Assembly (NCBI GenBank): GCA_942159475.1 | Contig: OW804098.1 | Coordinates: forward strand, 7,292,383 to 7,356,382 | Reading direction: 5' to 3' | Source of the DNA: Sthenelais limicola | Taxonomy: Eukaryota > Annelida > Polychaeta > Phyllodocida > Sigalionidae | DNA: 64,000 bases | Shown here: positions 10,421-20,937 of the stretch, piece by piece | Layout of the letters: each line of letters opens with the position of its first letter | Position numbering within the stretch: the stretch's first letter is position 1 | Position numbers and translations under genes: made by a program | Notes under the pieces: generated by a model | The model's input: the letters and a program-made list of their open reading frames with translations, nothing else | What the model was told of the DNA's origin: nothing | Databases searched by the model: none

Positions 10421-11857
10421 CTACGCTACATTCGGGGGATTTACCCGACAGTTTTTAGCCACATGCGAAGCGTCAAAACAGCGCCCACAGACATGTGGAA
10501 ATTTGCAATTGGTAGAAGCACATCCTTCCCTATTGAAAGCCCAACAATAATTCTTAGCACCGGGCTTACTTTCTTTCCCCTTTTTAGAGCTAGGTTGAGA
10601 AGAAATTGAGCTTTTCGGCCTAGAGTACTCGGTCGATAAGAAGCGCATCGCGAGGCCCATGTCACCGGCAGTATAAGCCTTGACACCGACCTCGCGAGCG
10701 CGTTCTCGGACCCCTTCATCGTACTTGCAAATGCCGGTCGTTAAGTAGGCTTTAGTACTAGCCTTCTCAGCCATAAAAACGCTATGAGCAAGCATGCCCT
10801 CTATGTCTTTACCTTTCTTATACAATTCAAGAATCAAAGAATCATGGCAGAACCACAAGCGTTCAATGGTAAAAGGTTTGGCGCGCTCCTCCCTGGGAAG
10901 AAAGCGCTTGATTTTAAACATTTTCTTACGTTCCTGTGACTTGCCCGTAACAACCTTCTTCTTAACTCGTTTCTTCTTTTTGGTGACAGATGACAGGCAC
11001 GACGAGGAAGAAGAGGTGGAGCTGTCACTGGTACTAGAAGAGTCGGAAGAGCTGGCTTTCTTCGTCTTACGCCGTCTCGGCTTGTCATCTTCCGAGGCAG
11101 ACGAGGACACAGAACTTCGGGGCTCCACCTTCACCCGGGCCGAGGGTTTGGTGTCACGACCCCCACACGCACCTAACGAGGCGCCAGCGGACTTCTTATC
11201 CTTTCCACATGGGGAAACAGCGGTTTTCTTATGCATCTTCCTAGTCACACGAGGTGGTTCCGAGTCAATATCGCTAGCTGACTCTGGGGACGATGACACA
11301 GGGGGCACACTTTGAGCTATCGAAGAAAGTAGCTTTTCAATTGATACCAGCTTGGCCGAAGAACTGTCCATGTCTAATTGCAACCGGGAAACGTCCCGTT
11401 GCAAACCACCAACCGCTCCATTATCATTCTTAGACATATCAGTAGCTTCATAACTGACCCCGTGGCTCGGACGCCCGCGACCACGGCCAAAACCAGCTAA
11501 CTTTCCCGACGGGACTCCGAAAGTTGACTTCTTGAGGTCAAACTTCTGCTCAAAACCAGTCATGCTTTTCCTCATGCATCTTCCCCTACCAACTGAACCC
11601 ACCTTTTGCCAACTCAAGTCACCAGCACCAATACGTAACAATGGCGGAGGGTCGGCGTCATCCCCCCAGTCAAGGCCAGACTCGAGTTTCACGGGTGTCC
11701 TAAAATCCTCCTCTACGTAAGCTCCACAATCTTTCGCCTCCAAAGCTTCAAATTCAGCGGCCACAACATAGCATAACTTGCCTGTTGGTGGCACATGCTT
11801 ACCACCGCAAGCCCAACAGGACCTCGGTCGCTTCGGTTTATCTGGAGCTTCAGTCAT
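10421..11857 (-). CDS. DIRS-like Gag protein with zinc fingers
   Basis: This frame of 478 codons lies directly upstream of the reverse transcriptase. Near the N-terminus is a small Cys/His motif (CWACGGKHVPPTGKLC). The middle (about 200-300) is a low-complexity Ser/Lys/Asp tract. The segment at about 320-420 is a likely capsid-type helical region. The C-terminus has a CCCH finger (C-x7-C-x4-C-x3-H, beginning CWAFNREGC) followed by a CCHC knuckle (C-x2-C-x4-H-x4-C, CGRCFDASHVAKNC). That tandem arrangement is usual in DIRS Gag proteins, which package element RNA. The start at 11857 lies in a good position after the leader. The frame is fully open, suggesting a fairly young insertion. Confidence 0.8.
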   Translation of the reverse strand: MTEAPDKPKRPRSCWACGGKHVPPTGKLCYVVAAEFEALEAKDCGAYVEEDFRTPVKLESGLDWGDDADPPPLLRIGAGDLSWQKVGSVGRGRCMRKSMTGFEQKFDLKKSTFGVPSGKLAGFGRGRGRPSHGVSYEATDMSKNDNGAVGGLQRDVSRLQLDMDSSSAKLVSIEKLLSSIAQSVPPVSSSPESASDIDSEPPRVTRKMHKKTAVSPCGKDKKSAGASLGACGGRDTKPSARVKVEPRSSVSSSASEDDKPRRRKTKKASSSDSSSTSDSSTSSSSSCLSSVTKKKKRVKKKVVTGKSQERKKMFKIKRFLPREERAKPFTIERLWFCHDSLILELYKKGKDIEGMLAHSVFMAEKASTKAYLTTGICKYDEGVRERAREVGVKAYTAGDMGLAMRFLSTEYSRPKSSISSQPSSKKGKESKPGAKNYCWAFNREGCASTNCKFPHVCGRCFDASHVAKNCRVNPPNVA

Positions 11858-12080
11858 TGAGAAAAATAAGTAACAGGTTTCTCAAGTGTGTGTGCCTCGT
11901 GGCGAGGCTTAGAGGAGAATGGACGATTAGACACCTGAGGCTCACATCGGGGCACCGGTCACGTGCTCCCCTGCCTTACACTCCTCTCACCGCCCCCTCT
12001 GGTGTTGTGAGAGTGACACACATTGCTTCGACCCTCCATAAGCAAAAGCCACCGGAAAAACACTCTTTTGTTTTATATTG
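11858..12080 (-). promoter_or_regulatory. 5' leader / terminal region of the DIRS-like element
   Basis: This G+C-rich non-coding segment lies between gag and the AT-rich host repeat. The composition change near 12065-12085 marks the likely 5' edge. It would hold the element's promoter or terminal repeat. Because the 3' end is missing, the matching terminal repeat cannot be compared. Confidence 0.4.
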
Positions 12081-13201
12081 ACAATAACTACAAATATTCG
12101 CCAAATAGAATCTTTAGAACTTTTAAACAATGGCAAACCATCCATCCATGTTTATTGATATTTCAATCTCGCAATACCGTAGGAAATGGCGAGCGATTTG
12201 TTTCTGGACGGATATATATGTATATGATAAGCCTGACAGTCCCTTTATTTCATAGTCTGTTGGTTTTTTCAGTAGGGTATGTGTCGTCAATGGCAGTTCT
12301 GTGCTGTGATACCTTTCGAGCACCACATTTTCAACATGGCCTCTGCAGCATTATGCTTCACATTGTATCCTATTACCCACTTTCGAAATTGATCCTCTAC
12401 TGACTCAAACTCTCATCGCTAAAATTATTGGCCAAATAGAATAATTTTTAACTAAGACATCAAAAATTGTTTCCTGAATAATGTTAACGAACATTACAGT
12501 ATTTTCACTAAAGAAAATTAATGTAACGCAGGCAATTGTTATTGCTGTCGACAGTTTAGATGAGTGCTGTGCATTCATCTGTGAGTCATACTTGTATCAG
12601 ATCAGATGAGTAAATCGATTGTTTGCCATTGTTTTAAACATCTAAGGTACAAACACAAATAGTCCAAATCACTCCCTATCTTTACTTTCAAATGTTTGTC
12701 ATTTTGCCACCAGGGAGAGGCACTGCAGCACAATTATAAGTTCTTATGGGTCAACCCACTTTGTGCATGTAGTCAATAGGGAACCAGTCAATCATATTTA
12801 TTTACAACTTTCCACATGTGAACGGCGTAATTTGTAAATGGTATGTTGCATTTCGCTTACTTCTGATCCTCTGATTCGTGCAAAAAACTAACTAAAAATG
12901 ATTTATTTCTTGCCAATAGTATTTCAAAACTTTGTAATTTCCCCATGTAGCCTTTTTCCTATCTTATAGTCTAATGTTCATGAACATTACTCACCGAAAA
13001 AAGCTATACACAAGACTGACACGTCTTATCTTAAAACGTAAAAACCGAACTAGGCAAAATCACAAATTATAACTTCTAATCTCGTTCGCTCTAATGCCAT
13101 TTCATAACTTTCTCATATTGCCACCATGCTGATGCACTGCTGCAAACCTCTATAATATTAAAAATCTTTTTTCGCCCACCATTCTATTTCATACACTAAT
13201 C
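12081..13201. other. AT-rich spacer with element repeats
   Basis: No gene supported. It contains the right-hand diverged copy (12761-12885) of the segment seen at 8483-8610, the 'ggagaggcactgcagcac' unit near 12713, another near 13115, and two 'ggccaaatagaat'-type repeats (about 12100 and 12430). It probably contains the 3' untranslated part of the DUF4806-like gene that ends at 13202. Confidence 0.4.
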
Positions 13202-16200
13202 CTAATCGTCCACTTCTTCCACAGTTCCAACGTCGTCCCCGCCATTACCATTCGCTCCGTCCTCCTCATTATCATTCTGTCCAGCGCCCACTCCAGCATT
13301 CCTTTTCTTTTTTTTGGACTCAAATTTGGAGCCACCAGTTTTATATGCAGCACCCTTTAGCAGGTCCTGCAACAGTTTGTATATCAGTGGATCTGCACAC
13401 TCAGTATGCATCCTAGCGGTTGTATCTGAAAAAAACATGCAAAATAATTAGATCATAATACACCATAAAACATAAAATAGAAAATTCGCCAATATTATTT
13501 TATTCAATGATTTTTTTTTCATTTTAAATCTTTACCTATTATTTATATTCATCGATAGATGATGCCTACCTATTATTTTTTTAATTGATTCTATTCTACC
13601 ATTTCATTGACCTGCTTGATGTCTGACGCATTCATATAAAGGAGGACGTCTTTTTACTGACCATCTCAATAAAACCTGCTGCCATACACTGCCAACACCT
13701 CATTTGCCCACTATTAGACAAAATGTGAAAAGACTATCAAACATATATACTCACATCTTATTACTTCCAGCACTCTCGGGCGCAAATTTTTAAGGATCTT
13801 TTTGCCCCCCTTGCCATGTATGCTATAAAACTCCCAAACACCATTGCCTGCCAATCGTGTCAAGCAGTTCGATATTGTTGACTCTGGTTTTACACCTGCA
13901 CCTGCTCGAAGGTGTTTCATCTATAAACAAAACATATCAATCTCTTTAATTTGGGATATTCTTATATAGGCCTGCCCACACCTCGTATTGATGTGTAGGG
14001 TTACCCACGCTCATTAATTCATATTCTTCCTTCTTCTCATCATATTCATATACAATAGCTCTTTATGTCTACATAACAATATTTTTGTTCACGAAAAATG
14101 ATCATACATAATTGCTATGTTGTTGTTATAATGGTTATAATGATTGACGTCATTACATCTTAAATATGCTTCTATATATAAATTATTTTCATATGAATAA
14201 TGCTCAAACATACCATGGCCTTTCGGAAATTGGCGTTTGCCAAGTTATTTTCCAATGCCTGCATTTCTAATTCGGTCTCTGCCGGTTTCAATATGAGCGT
14301 CTCTTGGTCGGCTGCTGGCGCCGCCGCTCCCTGAGGTTCGGCCGCCTCCTCTGCCCTCTTTGCCGCCATATTCTCAAGCAGTTTGACCACCTTCTCATGA
14401 TATTCTTCCAATAACGGTTTGATGCGTTCCTCACAGCGGCAATCTTATATAATATAGATAAACTTAACATATGGACACATATGCATGTATATTTCATAAA
14501 GTCACTTACACAAACTCCATTACCACTCTCTAACTTATTAAATCATTATTATTCTAAATGTTATTGATATTTATAATACTATATATCAATATTAAACAAT
14601 CTTTTTTAATTGACACTACGCCTAACTTTTTTCTGCAAAATTCAACTAGAGTACATCTAGAGTACATCTTATTCATTTTTTTTTATCCATCATCTTTTCA
14701 AATATGATCCCATTTGCAAATTCTCACCTATTGGGTGTTGGAACATGCTTTCGGATGGAGAACGCTGTGACAAACTCATAGGTGAAGAGGCGAAGGATGG
14801 TGTCGTCGTCCTACTAGTCGAAGGAACAGGAGAGAATGGACTATAGCTAGAGTTGGCGGGCGATTGACTCTCTACTCTTGAACCGCTTTGATGCTGACTG
14901 TAGTTCATTGAAGTAGATTGTTGCCCACCCGGAAGCTGACTGTAGTTCATGGAAGTAGATTGTTGCCCGCCCGGAAGCTGACTGTAGTTCATGGAAGTAG
15001 ATTCTTGCCCGCCCGGAAGCTGACTGTAGTTCATGGAATTAAATTGTTGCACGCCCGGATTGTAAAAGTTTTGTCGAAGGTAGCCGGAAGTAGCCTCATA
15101 ATTCGCTCTGCTGCTTGACGCAGCCAAGTTTGTGGCACTGTACATAATTCCATTATACGACATTGGGGGTGCGTCTCCATTTACGACTCCAACATTGGAC
15201 GCTTGAAATTGCGCTTCTACCGATGGTGGCGACTGTACCGCTGGTGGCGAGTCTATTGTGTTCTCGTCCAAATGTGCATCTGATTGTCTATTTTTATTAA
15301 TACTCTTTATATTGGGCATTTCGATTTTCTCCTTAATATTATTACTATCCTCGTCATGCTCCTCGTCCCCCTCACTCTCCTCATCCGCGTTATCCCCTGC
15401 CACTTTTTCTGCCGATTGATCATCTGTAATGTATTTTAATCAGATTAGACAAGTATACACCTAAATAAAATGATTACACTCACTTAACTGGCGTTGTGCG
15501 AACCTAAATACAATTATTAGACTTAATTAGACTATGGATACAATTAATCCACTCAATTAAACAAAACTATTCATCATGTGCAATATTATCCATTCCATTG
15601 TCAACAATTAAGGCCCCTAACAATGACAAACAATCACGTCCTGAACACAATAATCAATTGGCAAATAATTATCATCTATGTATACCACTCACCTTCGCCA
15701 AACCGCAGCTTTTTCGATGGGTTCCTCCTTCTCTGTCCTTTTCCTCGAGGTTCTGCCGCTGCGTTTTCCACGCTGGACTCGTACTGAGCATCCTTCTCCA
15801 ATTGTCGGGTTTCAAGTATAGTTGGCGCAGTCCCATAAGTTTTCAGCACCTTGCACCTCTCCCAAGTCTTGATGTCCTCTTTCTGCAGCGCGCTCAGTGC
15901 AGCAGCAACTTTGGTACCACCAGGCCACCAGCAAAATTTCCTCTGTTGACAAAGTAAAAAAGTTGCAATGTCAATATATACACTTTATTTTCTTACAAAT
16001 GGAACATTAACATAATATTAACGTATCATGTATTAACACATTTGATCACTTTATCTATCGATCTTTTATCTAATATATGCTATAGGGAAAAGGAAGCACA
16101 CAAGACCTTTTAATAAATGACCTTCATAATATTCACAATAATTCGAGCACAATCGATTATAATCGTTGGTAATTAGCCTGTTATTAACATAAAAATATAA

Positions 16201-16316
16201 ATATAACATACGTCAGGTGACATCCACTTTATGGCGACAGTAGCCAATCCATCACGAAAAAACACTGCTGCATATATGTCCCCTTCAGCGAATAAGACTT
16301 TGTCTTGGCGTGACAT
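13202..16316 (-). CDS. DUF4806-like protein, six coding exons
   Basis: I assembled this gene from minus-strand exons 16316-16212, 15942-15693, 15423-14728, 14443-14214, 13920-13755 and 13425-13202. Every junction has AG/GT borders, and phases match through to one stop, giving 556 residues. Exons 1-2 form a small domain ending ...IKWMSPD / RKFCWWPGG, like the KW..CYWPP block at the start of DUF4806 proteins. Exon 3 is a Ser/Pro/Gln-rich linker with four copies of a ~15-residue NYSQLPGGQ repeat. Exon 4 is a charged coiled-coil-like helix with an Ala/Glu stretch. Exons 5-6 (ISNCLTRLAGNGVWEFYS..GKGGKKILKNLRP, then a basic and an acidic tail) match the DUF4806 core. Its role is unknown. It is preceded on the same strand by a CACTA transposase exon, so I infer a transposon accessory protein. 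Confidence 0.75.
14895..15045 (-). repeat. 45-bp coding repeat in the DUF4806-like gene
   Basis: Three to four tandem copies of a 45-bp unit encode NYSQLPGGQ(Q/E)STSM. The copies differ at few bases, so the array is young. The unit is a multiple of three and keeps the frame. It lengthens the disordered linker between the two domains. Confidence 0.8.
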
Positions 16317-16356
16317 CTGAAAAATGACTATATTATAGTACCATTCAAAATTACAA

Positions 16357-16572
16357 TAAAACACATATCAATTATAAATAATAGAAACGTTTAACATAAT
16401 ATAAGCGCCTGGCACCCTTGCAAACATATCAAAGTCAAAACTCACGCCTGAACGAACACTTACAACACATATCAATTGTAAATAACTGATAGAAACATTT
16501 AAAATAATATAATGCCCTGCCACCCTTGCAAACATATACAACTAAAATCTCACACATGAAAGAACACTTACA
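16357..16572. repeat. Two tandem ~104-bp copies
   Basis: The segment starting 'acacatatcaattataaata' at 16361 is repeated from 16465 with small changes, ending 'gaacacttaca' both times. It lies between the transposase exon and the first coding exon of the DUF4806-like gene, possibly within an intron or leader. Confidence 0.65.
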
Positions 16573-16583
16573 TCATTTTCTCC

Positions 16584-17651
16584 TCATTTAGATACGTCAT
16601 GGACCACTTTCATGAATATGCACTTGGACCGGTCATTTTCATCACTAAGTAGTATTGCCTGATGCTTAATTTTTGTGCGGTCTACTACTTTCATCTGCAC
16701 TTCCCTTTCATTGCAGGTAACAATGCCTACTTCAATAGAGTCACATGGTTTAACAAAGAGATTGTCATAACGTTCTTTCATATAAACACGACAGCACACT
16801 TGGTTCTCATTTTCCATATTCACAGCTTCCGCAAATGACCCATCATCTAGAGCATATATGTTGTTGGGCCGTGCAAATTGCAACTCAACATTATGTACCC
16901 ACCGAGGTATAGGCAGTGTTGCTTGTTCGTGTCCGCGCCGTACGATTTGTGCCAGGACATTATGACCAGAACGGACACCCTGCTTTATCTGATACAAGTA
17001 TGACTCAAACATGAATCCAGAGCATTCATCTAAACTGCCATGGAGGCTGGCCTCCCGTGTAATATGGAGGAGAGAATGAACATTGTAGACCATGAATTTA
17101 TCCGTGTACAACTCCTCAGCCTTGGACACAAAATACCTCAGTAGATTGTGTACATATGTGTACTGCTCTCTTGACTTTCTTTCCCCTACAAGGAAGAGAA
17201 TAGCCGCATTTAGACAGACAAAATGTTCATACAGCTCGGTGCGTACTATGTCGAGAAGGACTATTTTGCCTGTATAAAGCAAGAATTGCCGGAGTTCCGT
17301 GGCCTTCCAACGGTCGAATTCTTTAAGGTGCCGCGGCTTGCGTGCAAAACAGTCTGGTATGCATTTTCTCAGTGAAATGAGACGCTCGCTCACGCGTTCT
17401 TTTTGGCCATTGCTCATCTTTACATTGCTTGGGCCATGCAACCAGGCAACCATTAAGCCATCTATGTATGTCAACACACACCCCTCTGCACTGTGACCAC
17501 ACTGAATGTCCGTGAAGCTAAATGCTCGCTCCGACCTCCATGTAGTTGCATGGCCACATGGGTAAAAGTAGACATGGAACTTCAATTGTGGCAACTCTGC
17601 AGTTCGACTGCCGTACCTACCGCCACTAACTATAGTTACACAATTGTACAT
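16584..17651 (-). CDS. CACTA/EnSpm-type transposase, C-terminal exon
   Basis: This frame of 355 codons has the C-terminal region typical of animal and plant CACTA (TNP2-class) transposases: the block CIPDCFARKPRHLKEFDRWK, then TELRQFLLYTGKIVLLDIV, FVCLNAAILFL, LRYFVSKAEELYTDKFMVYN and VHSLLHI, and FMFESYLYQIKQGVRSGHN with a following QI..R. It is followed by a ~120-residue unassigned domain. The catalytic D-D-E region should lie upstream, but no such frame is present beyond 17651; an in-frame stop lies 36 bases before the ATG, within what may be an AG splice-acceptor context. I infer that this is the last exon of a transposase whose 5' part has been deleted or moved. A duplicate lies at 7185-8066. 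Confidence 0.75.
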   Translation of the reverse strand: MYNCVTIVSGGRYGSRTAELPQLKFHVYFYPCGHATTWRSERAFSFTDIQCGHSAEGCVLTYIDGLMVAWLHGPSNVKMSNGQKERVSERLISLRKCIPDCFARKPRHLKEFDRWKATELRQFLLYTGKIVLLDIVRTELYEHFVCLNAAILFLVGERKSREQYTYVHNLLRYFVSKAEELYTDKFMVYNVHSLLHITREASLHGSLDECSGFMFESYLYQIKQGVRSGHNVLAQIVRRGHEQATLPIPRWVHNVELQFARPNNIYALDDGSFAEAVNMENENQVCCRVYMKERYDNLFVKPCDSIEVGIVTCNEREVQMKVVDRTKIKHQAILLSDENDRSKCIFMKVVHDVSK

Positions 17652-17936
17652 TGATTTAGCTCTTCCCCAGCGTGTGCATGATGACTACTTTTGTTTTTTT
17701 ACAATACGACTCTAAGTTATTTCGTGTAATATCTTTGAGGGTAATACACTCCTTTTAACAAACAATGTCGTAATTACCCTGCTTAATTAGTACAATCCCT
17801 CTCCTACCAAAATTAAATTATACCAGGAGCAAGAAACTATTCCAACTTATGTACTATCAGTCGGCATAAAAATCAATATTTGGGAATTTAGATATAATTT
17901 TGAAATTGTACTGAGTTATGAGAGCCACTCCCGGGC
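17652..17936. other. Spacer upstream of the transposase exon
   Basis: This AT-rich stretch is where the catalytic exons of the transposase would be expected. No frame longer than about 20 codons shows transposase motifs. It ends at the first MITE copy. Confidence 0.4.
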
Positions 17937-18070
17937 CAGTTAGGTCCAGACACCTACATTCCTCGATTCCACATCCAGCGATAAGCTTAACCGCAACGCT
18001 AAGACTAAGGCTAAAGAGTTAATGACTCCCTGAAACTTAGGTGACCACAACTGCCTTCTGAACCTGACTG
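17937..18070 (-). mobile_element. MITE family A, copy 1
   Basis: A 134-bp element with imperfect 14-bp terminal inverted repeats (CAGTTAGGTCCAGA and CAGTCAGGTTCAGA) and flanking 4-bp duplication GGGC (17933-17936 and 18071-18074). It has the same orientation as copy 5 and the opposite to copies 2-4. It has no coding capacity. Confidence 0.9.
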
Positions 18071-20937
18071 GGGCGGGAGGTGGGTTGTTCGTGATGGGAA
18101 ATGGATGAGAAGGATACATGTACATATAATGTTTTCACATAAACCCATCGATCTTATGGCTATCGATACAACTAAAGGAAAAAAAGAAGGCATCCATGGC
18201 TGCGCTAGCAAGGGCCACATACTCTTCATTGACTTGCCACTGTCATAATATAGTACTATCAAACCATACATATATATATTGACTATCTTACGATACATAG
18301 AGATAAATAGACTAGATACATCTCTGTGATGCGTATACATAAATAATTACATGTATACACTCCATTCAATTGAACCTATTGCTTATGTGTACCTGGTCTA
18401 CCAAATAGGAAACTCATATCAATTCGCACACAGAGAATTTACGAAGCAGATAAGTAATAAACACAAACACAAGGCAGCTTCTACTAGGAAAATTGAATGT
18501 GATACATATGTCAATTAAGCACAGAACTCGAGGGGAGTTCTGTGAATTAAGCCAGTGAGGAGAGGCTGGCCGGGTATATATACTGTCGTTAACTCCGGAC
18601 TATAGCGCCAACACTAGCTATCCGACTGGCACATATATATATAGCCACGTGTAAATTATTGCCGGCGTAGTTAATTGTGTACTGATCACATATGGTTATG
18701 GTAGGGGAATAGGGTTGATGTATAGATTGATTTGTGGCTTGCCAAATTGGTTGAAAAATGGACACTCCGAAGTCAGTTCAAAAGGGGCAATTAGCCAGCA
18801 TTATAATTGTGCTTTTTCATTATGAATTTTGCTGAATGGGAGGAGTGCATATAGATGTCCATATAAGTTCACTACCATAATTGAAGTGGCCTGAATGTGT
18901 TTCAGCTATTCAAGGATTGAACTACATCATTCAGTCAATCGTATATTTTGACTGCTTCTATCGTTAGTCCCAACATGGCCATCTCACGCTTATAAGTCAT
19001 ATAGGGACAATTATGTCTCTATAACTAATTTTAGATCATACCTCTTTCAAGTCTTTTTAGAACTATAGTCGCCACTTAATGTTGCCAAAGCACACCATGC
19101 TTGACTAATCTTGATTTCACAAATAATGGAGTTAATTGAATTGAACTGTCAATAAAGATGTACATTAATTTCCCATTCCATAATCATCTGCTATCGCTTA
19201 TATTGGGTGAGTGTACCTCTGCCACTCCTCTGCCACTATCTTTATCGGCCTGCATAAGGTATTTTGTCTCAACCTGGTATCAATATGACCCATTTGCTGG
19301 GATGAATTGATGTGATTAGGACCATGAAATTAGAAATTATGCTACTTTATGTAAGGTAGATAGACATGACTATTTGTGTAACCAATAGTTGATAGGGAAA
19401 CGCATTCATTCTTTCTCAATGAAGACGATATGCAGTATAATAACCTATGGACCGCATCCGCACATTGGCAAAGTACACCATGGAGAGAGACACAGCATAG
19501 AGAGCGTCACATCTTATACGCTGCATGTGCCTTAAGTAGATATAATTAACTATATATCGTTAGACCAACTTTGTACATATCCCACTAATGAAATCGTACA
19601 GCATAATAGAAGCGGTACACATGTACTAAATGAGGCAAAATGACGCTGCAATTAGCACATGTGCTACCGCAGGCACGTACTGAGCTATATGTCCACTCAG
19701 ACACAATTATCGCTGCCAAAGATGTCTAATTGATTGATGATTAGAAATATTCATTTAAGCTAGCAATATGTATCTATGTCTGATTTTGAGATAAACTAAA
19801 GAAATCATTTGGGATATGGTATGTCTAGGAGCGCGCCCGTATACCACGTGCACCTGTTATAAATGGCCAATACACAGGGTAGGTACGGAATAGCTTTTCG
19901 GTAGTGCGATTGGGGCCTATTTTAGGTCGGGATGCAGGATTTAAAAGGGTCAATACGCGATTGGGGAAAGGGGTTCAGATCCAGATTTAATTTTTCCAGG
20001 TAGGGATTGCAAATAGGAAAACGTGATTGCAAATTGAAAACGTACAGGATTCGGGAATTGCATGGGGCTTATAAAAAATGTGAAACGGGATTCAAGAGGG
20101 GGTCTTAATTCTCTACCCTGTGTAGAGTCGTACGGCAAGGCAGAATTGCCAAAATACAATTACATGTGATGTCACACATTGTTAAAAAATGCAGTACTCA
20201 CTGTTGAGGAATATGGCTGCGCCGTGAATTGTCCCTTTATGATGTCTGCGCTGATTATTAGATGAAGGAGGACAGGATGGGGCAGTAGAAAGATATGTAT
20301 ACTTGGACTCTTCCTAGCTGACACGATCCATGCACGAACCTGTTGTGTTGATGGATGCAAGAAGATAGAGTTAGTCACTATATATAATGTAAATGCCAAA
20401 TGCGAGTAAATGACAAGTAAAGTAAAAGACTATATATATAATTCAGATGATGATTTAGTAGTATACTCACAAAAATCACGCAGACAAGTTGGCAAGTAAA
20501 GATGCGTCTTTCTTGGTGATATAGCTTCTCGATCGTGTGCGGTGTACGTGCAAAGATTTGTTTCGGGCGCCAACTTAAACTGACCATCAACCGTCAGGTC
20601 CTACGGTTTTTATACGTCATTTCGACGCCTTTTTCCCAACACTCCGAACAACGCATATACGATATAGCCAATCACGAGAAGGAACATCCTCCAGTGTTCA
20701 TTGATAGACAAAGGTCATTAGTTGTTCCACCCCGACTGGACTACACCCCACTATACCTTAGTACCGCCCCTCAACTGGCCCATTCATGTCAATCAACTGT
20801 CACCCCTATGGAACTGACCATGCAATCGTTTAAGAAGTGAATGGGTATATACCTATGATCGAGCATTTTGAAATACTAAAGACAGCTAGACATATGATTA
20901 TATAATAGATATATTAAACAAAATTTATGAATGCTTT
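18071..20937. other. Gene-free spacer with small inverted repeats
   Basis: No gene supported. It includes a hairpin with perfect 10-bp arms CACAGAACTC / GAGTTCTGTG at 18520-18544 and a ~254-bp segment bounded by perfect 12-bp inverted repeats TACACAGGGTAG (19871-19882 and 20113-20124). A 'gatgaaggaggacaggatgg' segment near 20260 resembles repeats at 36475 and 37558. Short open frames (18011-18340, 19950-20159, 20172-20399, 20378-20590, 20535-20840) carry no recognisable domain. Confidence 0.45.
19871..20124. mobile_element. Possible small inverted-repeat element
   Basis: Perfect 12-bp inverted repeats flank a 230-bp interior with several 'gattgcaaat/gggattc' near-repeats. No target duplication is seen in the bases just outside (GGCCAA and GAGTCG), so its status as a transposon is uncertain. 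Confidence 0.35.

Larger units (their letters stand above)
8618..12080 (-). mobile_element. DIRS-like retrotransposon, 3'-truncated
   Basis: The minus strand carries, in order, a non-coding leader (about 12080-11858), gag (11857-10421) and a reverse transcriptase ORF (10414-8618), the layout of DIRS/Ngaro-type elements. No RNase H beyond the RT frame and no tyrosine recombinase is found downstream, where repeat mosaic begins at once. The copy is therefore 5'-complete but truncated, or a rearranged copy. DIRS-order assignment rests on the RT motif set and the CCCH plus CCHC zinc fingers of gag. Confidence 0.75.

Noticed and set aside
10794..11315. Plus-strand frame of 173 codons, acidic/serine-rich
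   Set aside because: It is the antisense of the low-complexity Lys/Ser region of the DIRS gag gene.
15480..15510. Possible 20-bp micro-exon with AG and GT borders in the DUF4806-like gene
   Set aside because: Including it would place a TAA stop in frame; the gene reads through without it.
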